From Ferrovibrio sp. (GTDB lineage: Bacteria > Pseudomonadota > Alphaproteobacteria > Ferrovibrionales > Ferrovibrionaceae): a stretch of DNA of 64,000 nucleotides. Where the stretch lies: contig NZ_PEKV01000004.1 in NCBI RefSeq assembly GCF_002796975.1, positions 291,388 through 355,387 of the forward strand. The letters run 5' to 3'. The position numbers and the translations under genes were made by a program. Below are positions 14,913 to 22,918 of the stretch, piece after piece; positions within the stretch are counted from its first letter, which is position 1, and every line of letters starts with the position of its first letter. The notes under the pieces are model-generated. The model was not told the DNA's origin. It made no database searches and saw only the letters and a list, made by a program, of their open reading frames with translations.

Positions 14913-16760
14913 TCACGCCGCGCGATCGTCTTCGTGCGCCAGCACGACATCGAGGAACGCCTGTCCGAAACGCTCCAGCTTGGCCTGTCCGATGCCGTGA
15001 ATATCGGTGAGACGATACAGACTGGTCGGTCGTTTCGCGGCCAGTTCAAGCAGCGTGCGGTCGGAGAAGATCACATAGGCCGGCTGCTGAAGTTCGGTGG
15101 CAAGCTGGCGCCGCAGATCCTTCAACGCCGACAGCAGGCGCTGATCGGAAGGCTGCAACGCCGCCTCGGCCATGGAGGAACTGCCGCGCCGGCTGCGGTC
15201 GCGCTTTGCCGACAGCGATTCCTGCCGCATCTCGACTTTGCTCTGACCGCGCAGCACCAGGCGACCGGCATCAGTGATGAACCAGCCGCCATAACCCGCG
15301 ATGTCCAGTTCGATCAAACCGCCGCCGTAAAGCTGGCGAAAGATTGAGCGCCAGCTGTTGGCATCGCGATCCTTGCCAACACCGAAGGTCGGCAGTCGGT
15401 CATGCTCGCTGCGCAGGATGGCATCTGTTGTGTTGCCGAGCAGAATCTGCACCAGATGTTCGGTGCCATAGCGCTGCCCCGTGCGTGCGATCGCCGACAG
15501 TGCCTTCTGCGCTTCCGTCGTGCCATCGAACCGCGCCACGCCGTCCTGGCAGAGGTCGCAATGCCCGCAAGGCTCGGAGCTTTCGCCAAAGTAAGCCAAC
15601 AGGGTCTGGCGGCGGCACCGCGGCGATTCACACAGAGCGATCAGCGCATTGAAACGCTGACGTTCGATGCGTTTGCGCTCCGGTGCGGATTCACCTTCTT
15701 CAATCTGAAGCCTGCGCAGGCGCATGTCGTCGAGACCATAGAGCGTCAGCGTCTCAGCCGGCAGACCGTCGCGGCCGGCGCGGCCGATCTCCTGGTAATA
15801 GGCTTCGACGTTGCGGGGCATATCGGCATGGCAGACGTAACGCACGTCCGGTTTGTCGATGCCCATGCCAAATGCCACCGTCGCCACCATCACCACGCCA
15901 TCCTCGCGCAGGAAAGTATCCTGGTTGGCGTCTCGCAGCCGCTGCTCCATCCCGGCATGATAGGCCAGCGCGATATGACCCATGGCATTCAGCCCTGCGG
16001 CCAGGTCTTCGGTCCGTTTGCGCGACGAGCAGTAGACGATGCCGCTCACGCCGCGGCGCGCACCGATGAAATCGCCGATTTGCTTCTTTGCGCTGGCCTT
16101 GGGCTGCATCATCAGATGCAGGTTCGGACGGTCGAAACTGCGGATGAAGGTGCGGGGCTCGTCAGAAAACAGTTTCTGCACGATATCGGCCCGCGTCGGC
16201 GCGTCCGCCGTCGCGGTGAGCGCAATGGTGGTGATATTGCCCAGCTCGGCGCGGATCTGCCCCAGCGCCAGATATTCGGGGCGGAAATCATGGCCCCATT
16301 GCGAGACGCAATGCGCCTCGTCGATGGCCAGCAGGCTGGCGCCGGAGCGCTTGAGCAACACCACCGTGTCGGATCGCACCAGACGTTCAGGTGCGACATA
16401 GAGCAGCCGCAGGCTGCCCTCACGCAGGTCGCGATAGACGCGCTGGTTCTCCACCTCGTCATTGGCCGAGTTGAGACTGGCAGCATTAACCCCAAAACCC
16501 TGGAGTTGCCGCACCTGATCGCGCATCAGGGCAATCAGCGGCGACACTACAACGGTGAGGCCATCACGCAGAATCGCCGGCAGCTGATAGCACAGTGACT
16601 TGCCACTTCCGGTCGGCATCACCGCCAGCACATCTTCCCCGTCCAGCAGCGCCTGCACGATCTCAGCCTGACCAGCGCGGAAGCGCTCGAAGCCGAAAAC
16701 CCTGTGCAGCGTCGCTTCCGCTGCAGCCAGCGAGACAGAATGTGTTGAAATCAATGCCAT
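14913..16760 (-). CDS. recQ: ATP-dependent DNA helicase RecQ
   Basis: A 615-residue 3'-5' helicase of the RecF pathway. Walker A is MPTGSGKSLCYQLP (about residues 48-61), the DEAH box is LLAIDEAHCVSQWGHDFRPEY, and motif VI is QEIGRAGRDG. The RQC zinc site has its cysteines in CESPRCRR and CGHCDLC. A single HRDC domain closes the protein (about 530-608). The length is typical. The first ATG fits the family start, a short tail before FGFERFRAGQ. It is a monocistronic housekeeping gene between the motility and catabolic regions. Confidence 0.97.
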   Translation of the reverse strand: MALISTHSVSLAAAEATLHRVFGFERFRAGQAEIVQALLDGEDVLAVMPTGSGKSLCYQLPAILRDGLTVVVSPLIALMRDQVRQLQGFGVNAASLNSANDEVENQRVYRDLREGSLRLLYVAPERLVRSDTVVLLKRSGASLLAIDEAHCVSQWGHDFRPEYLALGQIRAELGNITTIALTATADAPTRADIVQKLFSDEPRTFIRSFDRPNLHLMMQPKASAKKQIGDFIGARRGVSGIVYCSSRKRTEDLAAGLNAMGHIALAYHAGMEQRLRDANQDTFLREDGVVMVATVAFGMGIDKPDVRYVCHADMPRNVEAYYQEIGRAGRDGLPAETLTLYGLDDMRLRRLQIEEGESAPERKRIERQRFNALIALCESPRCRRQTLLAYFGESSEPCGHCDLCQDGVARFDGTTEAQKALSAIARTGQRYGTEHLVQILLGNTTDAILRSEHDRLPTFGVGKDRDANSWRSIFRQLYGGGLIELDIAGYGGWFITDAGRLVLRGQSKVEMRQESLSAKRDRSRRGSSSMAEAALQPSDQRLLSALKDLRRQLATELQQPAYVIFSDRTLLELAAKRPTSLYRLTDIHGIGQAKLERFGQAFLDVVLAHEDDRAA

Positions 16761-16830
16761 GCCGAACGCTTGGGCGCCGATTCGCCCCTACCCTTCCGGC
16801 ATAGCAAAGAAGCGGAGGCGGTGCGAGGGT

Positions 16831-17282
16831 TCAATCCCCTCTGCGCCGCATCATCCGCAGAGGATTATAGGTCAGCGTAACTGTACCGGTATGAGTAACA
16901 ACCTGATTCATGGTCCGGACCAGGCCGCGATCCGTCTTGGAGGTTGGCCGCAATTCGACCACCTCGCATTCGACATGCACTGTGTCGCCAATACAGGTTG
17001 GCGCCTTGATATCGACGGTGGCATTGAGGAAGGCCAGACCGGTGTCCTGCATGCTGGGTGTCAGCAGACCCTCGGCAATGGCGTAAACCATACGCCCGGT
17101 ATGACATGGCCTCGAATGGCCCGACTATCCCGGCCCTGCGTATTGGTGAAGAGTTCCTCGTTCATCCAACTGACGCCGACGAAGTTCACCAGATCGGCCT
17201 CAGTGATGGTTCGGCCGGCAGTCCGGAATTTGTAACCCAGCTTCAGGTCGTCCCAAATGAAACCGCGTCCGATAATATCCAT
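16831..17282 (-). pseudogene. MaoC-like (hotdog) hydratase, split by a frameshift
   Basis: Two adjacent frames together make one MaoC-like protein of about 150 residues. The upstream part (17282 to about 17095) reads MDIIGRGFIWDDLKLGYKF and ends in RGHVIPG. The downstream part (from 17091) reads MVYAIAEGLLTPSMQDTGLAFLN. The family expects a continuous PGxMVYAIAEGL, so one missing base near 17092-17100 breaks the frame. It is the last gene of the GntR-led catabolic operon. MaoC-like enzymes hydrate enoyl-type double bonds. It may be a true pseudogene or a sequencing error; the rest of both halves looks intact and under selection. Confidence 0.75.
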
Positions 17283-17293
17283 GCTTCCTACCG

Positions 17294-17857
17294 TCAGGCC
17301 TGCCTGAGTATCGCATCGAGATCGTTCCAGACTTTCTGATCGACCAGCAGTCCGCCACGCACCGTGAAGCGATCAATGAAGCGGATACCGGAGAAGGCCG
17401 TGCCATCCGGCCATACGCCTTCCAGTGTACCGGAGCAATAGACCACGGCGTTTTCCATACCCGGCACGGCATCGAAACGCTCATAGACCTTGCCAATGCG
17501 CTGGTAACGCGGCCGGGCCCAGTCGATCAGCTCTTCCAGCTTCGTGAAGGTCGTACTGCCGGGAAAGACCATGGTGAAATCCGATGCCAGCATGGCCTTA
17601 GCGGCTGCCAGATCGCGACGTTCCATCGCACCGAGGAAATCTCGCACAATCTGCTCCGGCGGCGGTGGGGGTGCCTTGGGATGCTTCCGTTGATTGCCGC
17701 GGCGGTAATTGCTCTGTTTCACTTCCTCGATCGCGACAGTGACGCCGTCCGGGACGGCTTCCAGCACCGTGCGCGTTACGGCGCTATAGCCCTCCAACAG
17801 GCGATCACGCACCGCCTCGTCATAGCCTTCGATCAGGGTTACACGGATCACCGGCAT
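17294..17857 (-). CDS. Tautomerase-SnoaL (NTF2-like) fusion protein
   Basis: A 187-residue fusion. Residues 1-62 resemble 4-oxalocrotonate tautomerases: MPVIRVTLIEGYDEAVRDRL leaves Pro1 as the catalytic base after Met removal, which fixes the start at 17857 rather than the upstream ATG at 17878. After a Pro-run linker (KAPPPPPEQ) comes a SnoaL/NTF2-like domain, about residues 64-187 (DFLGAMERRDLAAAKAMLAS ... RFIDRFTVRGGLLVDQ). It starts one base after the FAD-oxidoreductase stop. It may isomerise an unsaturated oxo-acid intermediate, but the substrate is unknown. Confidence 0.8.
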   Translation of the reverse strand: MPVIRVTLIEGYDEAVRDRLLEGYSAVTRTVLEAVPDGVTVAIEEVKQSNYRRGNQRKHPKAPPPPPEQIVRDFLGAMERRDLAAAKAMLASDFTMVFPGSTTFTKLEELIDWARPRYQRIGKVYERFDAVPGMENAVVYCSGTLEGVWPDGTAFSGIRFIDRFTVRGGLLVDQKVWNDLDAILRQA

Positions 17858-17858
17858 G

Positions 17859-19265
17859 TCAGCCTCCTGATTTGACAAGTTCAGCAGCAGTCCGTCCAGC
17901 TTTGGCGCCGAGCACGGTCGCCGTCAGCAGGCCATTGCCGGAGAGATAGCCGTCGCGTCCCTGACCGGAAAGGCCACAGGCTGCGCCGCCGCCAGCGAGC
18001 AGATTCGGCAGCGGCATGCCGTCGCTGCGGAGCACGCGGGCGTCAGTATCGACCCGGAGACCGCCTTGTGTATGGAACAGCGCACCGGTCACCTTCACGG
18101 CATAGAACGGCGCCGCCAGCGCCGGCCTGCCGGTGAAGTCGCGGCCGAAACGGTCGCTGCCCTGCCCTGCCGCCAGCGTCTGCGTTTCCGCTACTGTTGC
18201 AACCAGCGCCGCCGCTGGTAGTCCGCAGAATTCGGCCAGCCTTTCAACGCTGTCAGCCGAGCGGATAGCACCACCCTTGATGGCATCGCGATAATCCTCG
18301 AACTCGAGGCCGAGTTGATGCAGGCGTTCGTCGTAGATATTCCAGGCGATCGCGCCGGGCTGCGCGATGACGCGCATCGCCTGCTCGGAATAACCGTCAT
18401 GCTCGCAGGAGAACCGCTCGCCATTGGCGTTGACCTGGAAGCCACCCTCCATCATCAGCGCCCAGGAAATCAGGATGGCGTGCGGCATCGCCAGCGAGCC
18501 ATGGCCCTGATAGGCACCGAGATGCTGCGTCGCCGCGCCGAGTTGCTCGCCCCAGAGCAAAGCATCGCCGCGGTTCCCGGTATGGCCATAATACATTGCG
18601 CCCTTCAGTTCCGGAATATGGCACGCCAACAACTCGGCATTGCCGCCAAAGCCTGAACAGGCCAGCACCAGAGCAGCGCAGCCGATGCGCTCGGCAGAAC
18701 CATCCGGTCGCTGTAGCTCGACACCGGCTACGCGGCCGTCCGTGTCGGCAAACAGCGTCGTGACAGTCGCATCGCAGACGACATCGATGGCAGCCGTATT
18801 AGCTGCCCTCAGCAGGCCGGCGATCAGATCGGCACCGCTGCGCGAGGCCGGCGCATGCATACGCGCCCGACTATGGCCGGGATAGAGAAAGCCTTCGACC
18901 AGGATGAGCGGGACATGATGCTGCTGCACTAGCCAGTCCACTACAGGCCCCGAGGCGGCACAGATGGACTCCACCATGGCCGGATCATTCTCCCCATGTG
19001 CCTTGGCCTGCACATCCGCCGCCATGATCGCCGGCGTATCGTTCACACCGCGCAACGCCTGCAAAGCCGTGCCCGCTGCGGGAATCATCCCTGACGACAT
19101 CGCGGTGGAGCCGCTGGGTGACGGGTCACGCTCCAGCACCAATACCTCTGCACCGGCATCATACGCGGCCAGCGCGGCGACCAGACCACAGGCACCGCCG
19201 CCGATCACCAGGACCGGTACGCTCAGCGGGAAATCGACGCCCGCGGCCGGCAACACCCCGCTCAT
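17859..19265 (-). CDS. FAD-dependent oxidoreductase (fumarate reductase/KstD-like)
   Basis: A 468-residue flavoprotein. The N-terminal Rossmann FAD motif is VLVIGGGACGLVAALAAYDAG, ending in Glu of LERD (about residues 18-46). It has the FRD-type SGSTAMSSGMIPAAGT segment, and a C-terminal FAD loop (GGGAACGLSGQGRDGYLSGN). The build matches soluble fumarate reductase, urocanate reductase and ketosteroid dehydrogenase relatives that reduce or form a double bond next to a carbonyl. There are no heme motifs or signal peptide, so it is cytoplasmic. It overlaps the upstream hydrolase by four bases. The substrate is unknown; a 2-enoate or cyclic enone is likely. Confidence 0.85.
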   Translation of the reverse strand: MSGVLPAAGVDFPLSVPVLVIGGGACGLVAALAAYDAGAEVLVLERDPSPSGSTAMSSGMIPAAGTALQALRGVNDTPAIMAADVQAKAHGENDPAMVESICAASGPVVDWLVQQHHVPLILVEGFLYPGHSRARMHAPASRSGADLIAGLLRAANTAAIDVVCDATVTTLFADTDGRVAGVELQRPDGSAERIGCAALVLACSGFGGNAELLACHIPELKGAMYYGHTGNRGDALLWGEQLGAATQHLGAYQGHGSLAMPHAILISWALMMEGGFQVNANGERFSCEHDGYSEQAMRVIAQPGAIAWNIYDERLHQLGLEFEDYRDAIKGGAIRSADSVERLAEFCGLPAAALVATVAETQTLAAGQGSDRFGRDFTGRPALAAPFYAVKVTGALFHTQGGLRVDTDARVLRSDGMPLPNLLAGGGAACGLSGQGRDGYLSGNGLLTATVLGAKAGRTAAELVKSGG

Positions 19266-19876
19266 GCGCCCCGGATCAGCGTCGCGGCCTCGGCGCAGGT
19301 CAGTTTCGGCGCCACGGTGCCGAGCGAGGCGATGCTGGCCTCATGCGCTTCGCGGCTGAAAGCGGCACAACCGTCGGTCAGCAGCATCGCGTGGAAGTCG
19401 CGCACATGAGCGTCGCGCAGCGTGCTGGCGACACCACCATTGGTAATGATGCCGCTGATCAGCAGCGTGTCGATGCCAACCTTGCGCAGCACGAATTCCA
19501 GCCGCGTCATATAGAAAGCCGAATAGGCCACCTTTTCGATCACGAAATCAGCGGGCGCCAGTTCGTCAATCAGTCCATGGCCCCAGCTGCCAGGCTGGAA
19601 GTCGCCCTTGCGCAGAAACGGTCGCAACTGCTGCAGATGCGGACTGATCAGTGGTTCGCCGTCCCGCCCCGGAACAAGCGTGAACTGGGTCGAAACTATC
19701 CAGCCGCCAGCGGCGCGCATCGCATCGACCACCGATTTCATACTGGCGATCAGCGCTGCTGCGCCCGGCAGATTGGCGCCACCACGGGCATAAGCACCCT
19801 TCTCATGCAGGAAGTCGTTCTGCAGATCGACGATCAGCAGTGCACTGCGCTTCAGGTCCAGCTTGGTGGTGCTCAT
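19262..19876 (-). CDS. Isochorismatase-fold hydrolase lacking the usual nucleophile Cys
   Basis: A 204-residue member of the isochorismatase/cysteine hydrolase family. The Asp of the triad is present (LLIVDLQNDFL, about residue 17) and the Lys is present (FVIEKVAYSAF). The nucleophile position, normally TNVCVESTxRDA, reads ITNGGVASTLRDA, so Cys is replaced by Gly. True isochorismatases (PhzD, EntB) also have Gly there and do not use a thiol, whereas amidases such as maleamate or N-carbamoylsarcosine hydrolases need Cys. The start ATG overlaps the hyuA stop (TGATG). The reaction is uncertain. Confidence 0.85.
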   Translation of the reverse strand: MSTTKLDLKRSALLIVDLQNDFLHEKGAYARGGANLPGAAALIASMKSVVDAMRAAGGWIVSTQFTLVPGRDGEPLISPHLQQLRPFLRKGDFQPGSWGHGLIDELAPADFVIEKVAYSAFYMTRLEFVLRKVGIDTLLISGIITNGGVASTLRDAHVRDFHAMLLTDGCAAFSREAHEASIASLGTVAPKLTCAEAATLIRGA

Positions 19877-21951
19877 CAGGCTTTCCGCTTCACGATCAGG
19901 TTACCGAATCTATCGACCTCACCGACCAGATCGGCTTCGATCAGGATCGTCGTGTCGGACTGCTCAAGAATCGCGGGGCCGGGAACCACTGCGCCAAGCG
20001 GCAGTTCCAGCCGGCGATAGATGCCGGCCTCATGCCAGGCTCCGTCGATCCAGACCTTGCGCGTGGTGCGCTTCGCCGCTTCCAGCGAGCCCTCGACAGG
20101 CGGCGCAAGCAGGCTGAGATCGAACTTCTTGCGCCGGCCGATAGCCGCGACACGCAGGTTCAGCACGCGGATGCTGATCTTTTCCAGCACGCGGCCGAAG
20201 GCTGCGGCATAGGCGGCCTCAAATGCAACCTTGATCTGGGCTCGTGTCAGCTTCGCCGGCTTACTGAAATCGCCCTCCAGCGGCACGGCGACGGTATGGG
20301 TCTGGCCGAGATAGGACATGTCGAGTTCGACCGAGATCGTGCGGCCCTCGAAGCTGATGCCGGCCTGATCCAGCAGGCGCATGCCCTCGCCGGCCGCCTC
20401 GGAAATGGCGCCGTCGAGCACAGCCGGATCGGTATCGTCCAGCGTCTTGTTCACCGTGCGGACGAAATCATGCCGCATATCGGCAATCACGCAGCCGAGC
20501 GCCGAAGTGACGCCGGGGAAGCGCGGCACCAGCGCCGAAGCCAGACCGACCTCCTTGATCAGCGCGCCGACATGCAGCGCACCGCCGCCGCCGAACGGCA
20601 TGGCGGCGAAGTCGCGCGGATTGTGGCCGCGTTCGATCGACACCAGACGGATCGCGCCGGCCATGCGCGAATTGGCCACCTTGATGATCGCTTCGGCCGC
20701 CGCCATGACATCGAGGCCGAGCGGTTCGGCGATGTGTTTGGCGATGGCGGCCCTGGCAGCCTCGACATCGAGCCGCTTGAGTTTGCCGCCGATCGGGCGT
20801 TCGGCATCGATACGCCCCATCACCACATTGGCATCGGTCACGGTCGGCCGGTCATTGCCCACGCCATAGGCGACCGGGCCGGGATCGGAGCCGGCGCTTT
20901 CCGGGCCGATCTGCAGAATGCCGCCACGGTCGATCCAGGCAATCGAGCCGCCGCCGGCACCAATGGTGGTGATCTCGACCATCGGCGCGCGCACCACCAT
21001 GCCGAAATCGATGGCGGTCTGCGCGCTCATGGCCGGCGCGCCATCGGCGATCAGCGAGACGTCGAAACTGGTGCCGCCCATGTCGCAGGTCACGACATTG
21101 GGGAAACCGGCCGCGGTGGCGATATGCTGGCAGGCGATCACACCGGCGGCAGGACCGGAGAGCGCCGTGCGCACCGGGCGGCTGGCGGCACTGTCCACGC
21201 TCATCACGCCGCCGTTGGACTGCACGATGAGAAGCTGGCCCGCGAAGCCATCGCCCTGCAGCCGGCTTTCCAGCTTGCGCAGGTAGCTTCCCACCGGAGG
21301 CTGCAGATAGGCATTCAGCGCCGCAGTCGAGGTACGCTCGAATTCACGGATTTCAGGCAGGATGTCGCTGGAGGCCGTGACATGGGCATTCGGCCAGACA
21401 TCCTTCACGGCCGCCAGCGCGACCCGCTCGTTGTCGGGATTGGCATAGGCGTTGATGAACACGACAGCGACAGATTCGGCACCGCGTGCCAGCAGTTCAC
21501 GGGCGGCCTGCCTGACTTCCTCGGCATCGACCGCCTCACGGATGCTGCCATCGGCCAGCACGCGCTCGCCGACCTCCAGCCGCAGGTCGCGTGGCACCAC
21601 CGGGGTGAACTGACCCCAGAGGCCCCAGGTGGTCGGACGGTCGCGGCGGCGCATTTCCAGCACATCGCGGAAGCCGCGCGTGGTGATGATGCCGGTCCGC
21701 GCGCCCTTGCGCTCCAGCAGCGCGTTGGTGCCCACGGTGGTGCCATGCACAACGGTCGCGATCTGTCCGACCTCGGCCTTCGAGCGCAGGCCTTCGATGA
21801 AGCCTGTCGCCTGATCGCCACGGGTCGATGGCACCTTGGCGATGTCGATGCGCCCACTGGCTTCGTCGAGGAAAAAGACGTCCGTGAATGTGCCGCCGAC
21901 ATCGACGCCAACAGCCAGACGGCCTGCCTCAATCTGTCGTGATATTGGCAT
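19876..21951 (-). CDS. hyuA: Hydantoinase/oxoprolinase family protein, subunit A (HyuA-like)
   Basis: A 691-residue protein of the HyuA/oxoprolinase/acetone-carboxylase A family. It begins with an actin-like ATP-binding motif (AVGVDVGGTFTDVFF, about residues 13-27), then VVHGTTVGTNALLERKGA and a central CDMGGTSFDVSLI. With HyuB it should open a lactam or imide ring using ATP. The ATG at 21951 lies 23 bases inside the upstream Bug-type gene and has a GGGAGAGAG site. The hyuB partner is separated from it by that gene, an unusual split. Confidence 0.92.
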   Translation of the reverse strand: MPISRQIEAGRLAVGVDVGGTFTDVFFLDEASGRIDIAKVPSTRGDQATGFIEGLRSKAEVGQIATVVHGTTVGTNALLERKGARTGIITTRGFRDVLEMRRRDRPTTWGLWGQFTPVVPRDLRLEVGERVLADGSIREAVDAEEVRQAARELLARGAESVAVVFINAYANPDNERVALAAVKDVWPNAHVTASSDILPEIREFERTSTAALNAYLQPPVGSYLRKLESRLQGDGFAGQLLIVQSNGGVMSVDSAASRPVRTALSGPAAGVIACQHIATAAGFPNVVTCDMGGTSFDVSLIADGAPAMSAQTAIDFGMVVRAPMVEITTIGAGGGSIAWIDRGGILQIGPESAGSDPGPVAYGVGNDRPTVTDANVVMGRIDAERPIGGKLKRLDVEAARAAIAKHIAEPLGLDVMAAAEAIIKVANSRMAGAIRLVSIERGHNPRDFAAMPFGGGGALHVGALIKEVGLASALVPRFPGVTSALGCVIADMRHDFVRTVNKTLDDTDPAVLDGAISEAAGEGMRLLDQAGISFEGRTISVELDMSYLGQTHTVAVPLEGDFSKPAKLTRAQIKVAFEAAYAAAFGRVLEKISIRVLNLRVAAIGRRKKFDLSLLAPPVEGSLEAAKRTTRKVWIDGAWHEAGIYRRLELPLGAVVPGPAILEQSDTTILIEADLVGEVDRFGNLIVKRKA

Positions 21952-22891
21952 CTTTAATGACTCTCTCCCATTTCACGGTCTCATCGGCGATGAATTTTCC
22001 CAGCACGCCCGGAGCGCCGCCAACCACTTCGAAACTCATCTCTTCCAGCCGGTGGCGGATGTTGGGATCGGCCAGCGCGTCACTCGCGGCCTTGTTCAGC
22101 TTTGCAATAATGTCCGACGACGTTTTGGCGGGCGCCAGGATGCTGAACCAGGTATAGACTTCAACACCATTCACACCGGCTTCGGCAAAAGTCGGCACAT
22201 CCGGCAGCGTCTTCAGCCGTTGACCCGAGGTGACGGCCAGCGGACGCACACGACCATCACGGATATTCCCGAGCGATGCAGCCGGAGCCTCGAACAGCGC
22301 CTGCACATGGCCGGCCACCAGATCTTGCGAAGCCGGCGCATTGCCACGATAGGGTACGTGGGTGATATCGATACCAGCGCGTACTTTGAACAGTTCACCC
22401 GAAAGATGACTGGTATTGCCCTTGCCCGCGGACGCGAAATTCAGCTTACCCGGCTGCTGTTTGGCCAGTGCCCCAAATTCGGCCAGCGTCTTGGCCGGCA
22501 CGCCGGGATTGACGACGAACACATTCGGGCCACGCACCAGTAGCGAGATCGGTGCAAAATCGCGCGCCGGATTATAAGCGATCTGTTTGGTGAGGAACTG
22601 TGCCGTCACCTGGTCCGGCGGAGTCCCGAGCAGCAGGGTGTATCCGTCTGGTTCTGCCTTGGTCACAAAGCCTGCACCGATAGTGCCACCGGCACCGGCC
22701 CGGTTTTCGATTACGATGGACTGACCGATCAACTCGCCGATCTTCGGCGCCACCAGACGCGCAACGATGTCGGTGGTACCACCGGGTGGATACGGCACGA
22801 CCAGTGTGACTGGGCGGGTCGGATAGGACTGGGCCAAGGAAGCCACAGGCAACAATGTCAGCCCCAGCAAGACAGTGATCAGCTTTCGCAT
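21929..22891 (-). CDS. Bug/TctC-type solute-binding protein
   Basis: A 320-residue tripartite tricarboxylate transporter receptor (Bug) protein. It has a signal peptide (about 1-20, cleaving after SLAQ), the family start YPTRPVTLVVPYPPGGTTDIVAR (in two conserved blocks), IENRAGAGGTIG and a C-terminal MSFEVVGGAPGVLGKFI. Such proteins bind carboxylates in the periplasm for TctAB permeases. No tctA or tctB is in the window, so it is an orphan or pairs with a permease elsewhere. It lies between hyuB and hyuA, and its 3' end overlaps hyuA by 23 bases. Confidence 0.93.
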   Translation of the reverse strand: MRKLITVLLGLTLLPVASLAQSYPTRPVTLVVPYPPGGTTDIVARLVAPKIGELIGQSIVIENRAGAGGTIGAGFVTKAEPDGYTLLLGTPPDQVTAQFLTKQIAYNPARDFAPISLLVRGPNVFVVNPGVPAKTLAEFGALAKQQPGKLNFASAGKGNTSHLSGELFKVRAGIDITHVPYRGNAPASQDLVAGHVQALFEAPAASLGNIRDGRVRPLAVTSGQRLKTLPDVPTFAEAGVNGVEVYTWFSILAPAKTSSDIIAKLNKAASDALADPNIRHRLEEMSFEVVGGAPGVLGKFIADETVKWERVIKDANITTD

Positions 22892-22918
22892 AGCGTTTCC
22901 TCTCTCGTATTACGATAC

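Noticed and set aside
16825..16849. A tRNA T-arm-like sequence (GAGGG-TTCAATC-CCCTC followed by TGCGCCG), possibly the 3' end of a tRNA or an att site.
   Set aside because: No matching 5' acceptor, D-arm or anticodon arm is found upstream, and the segment overlaps the end of the MaoC-like gene. A longer hairpin (CCTCTGCG / CGCAGAGG, 16838-16863) explains the symmetry better.
19840..21942. A 700-codon plus-strand frame across hyuA.
   Set aside because: It is a shadow of the well-conserved hyuA gene and has no recognisable domain.
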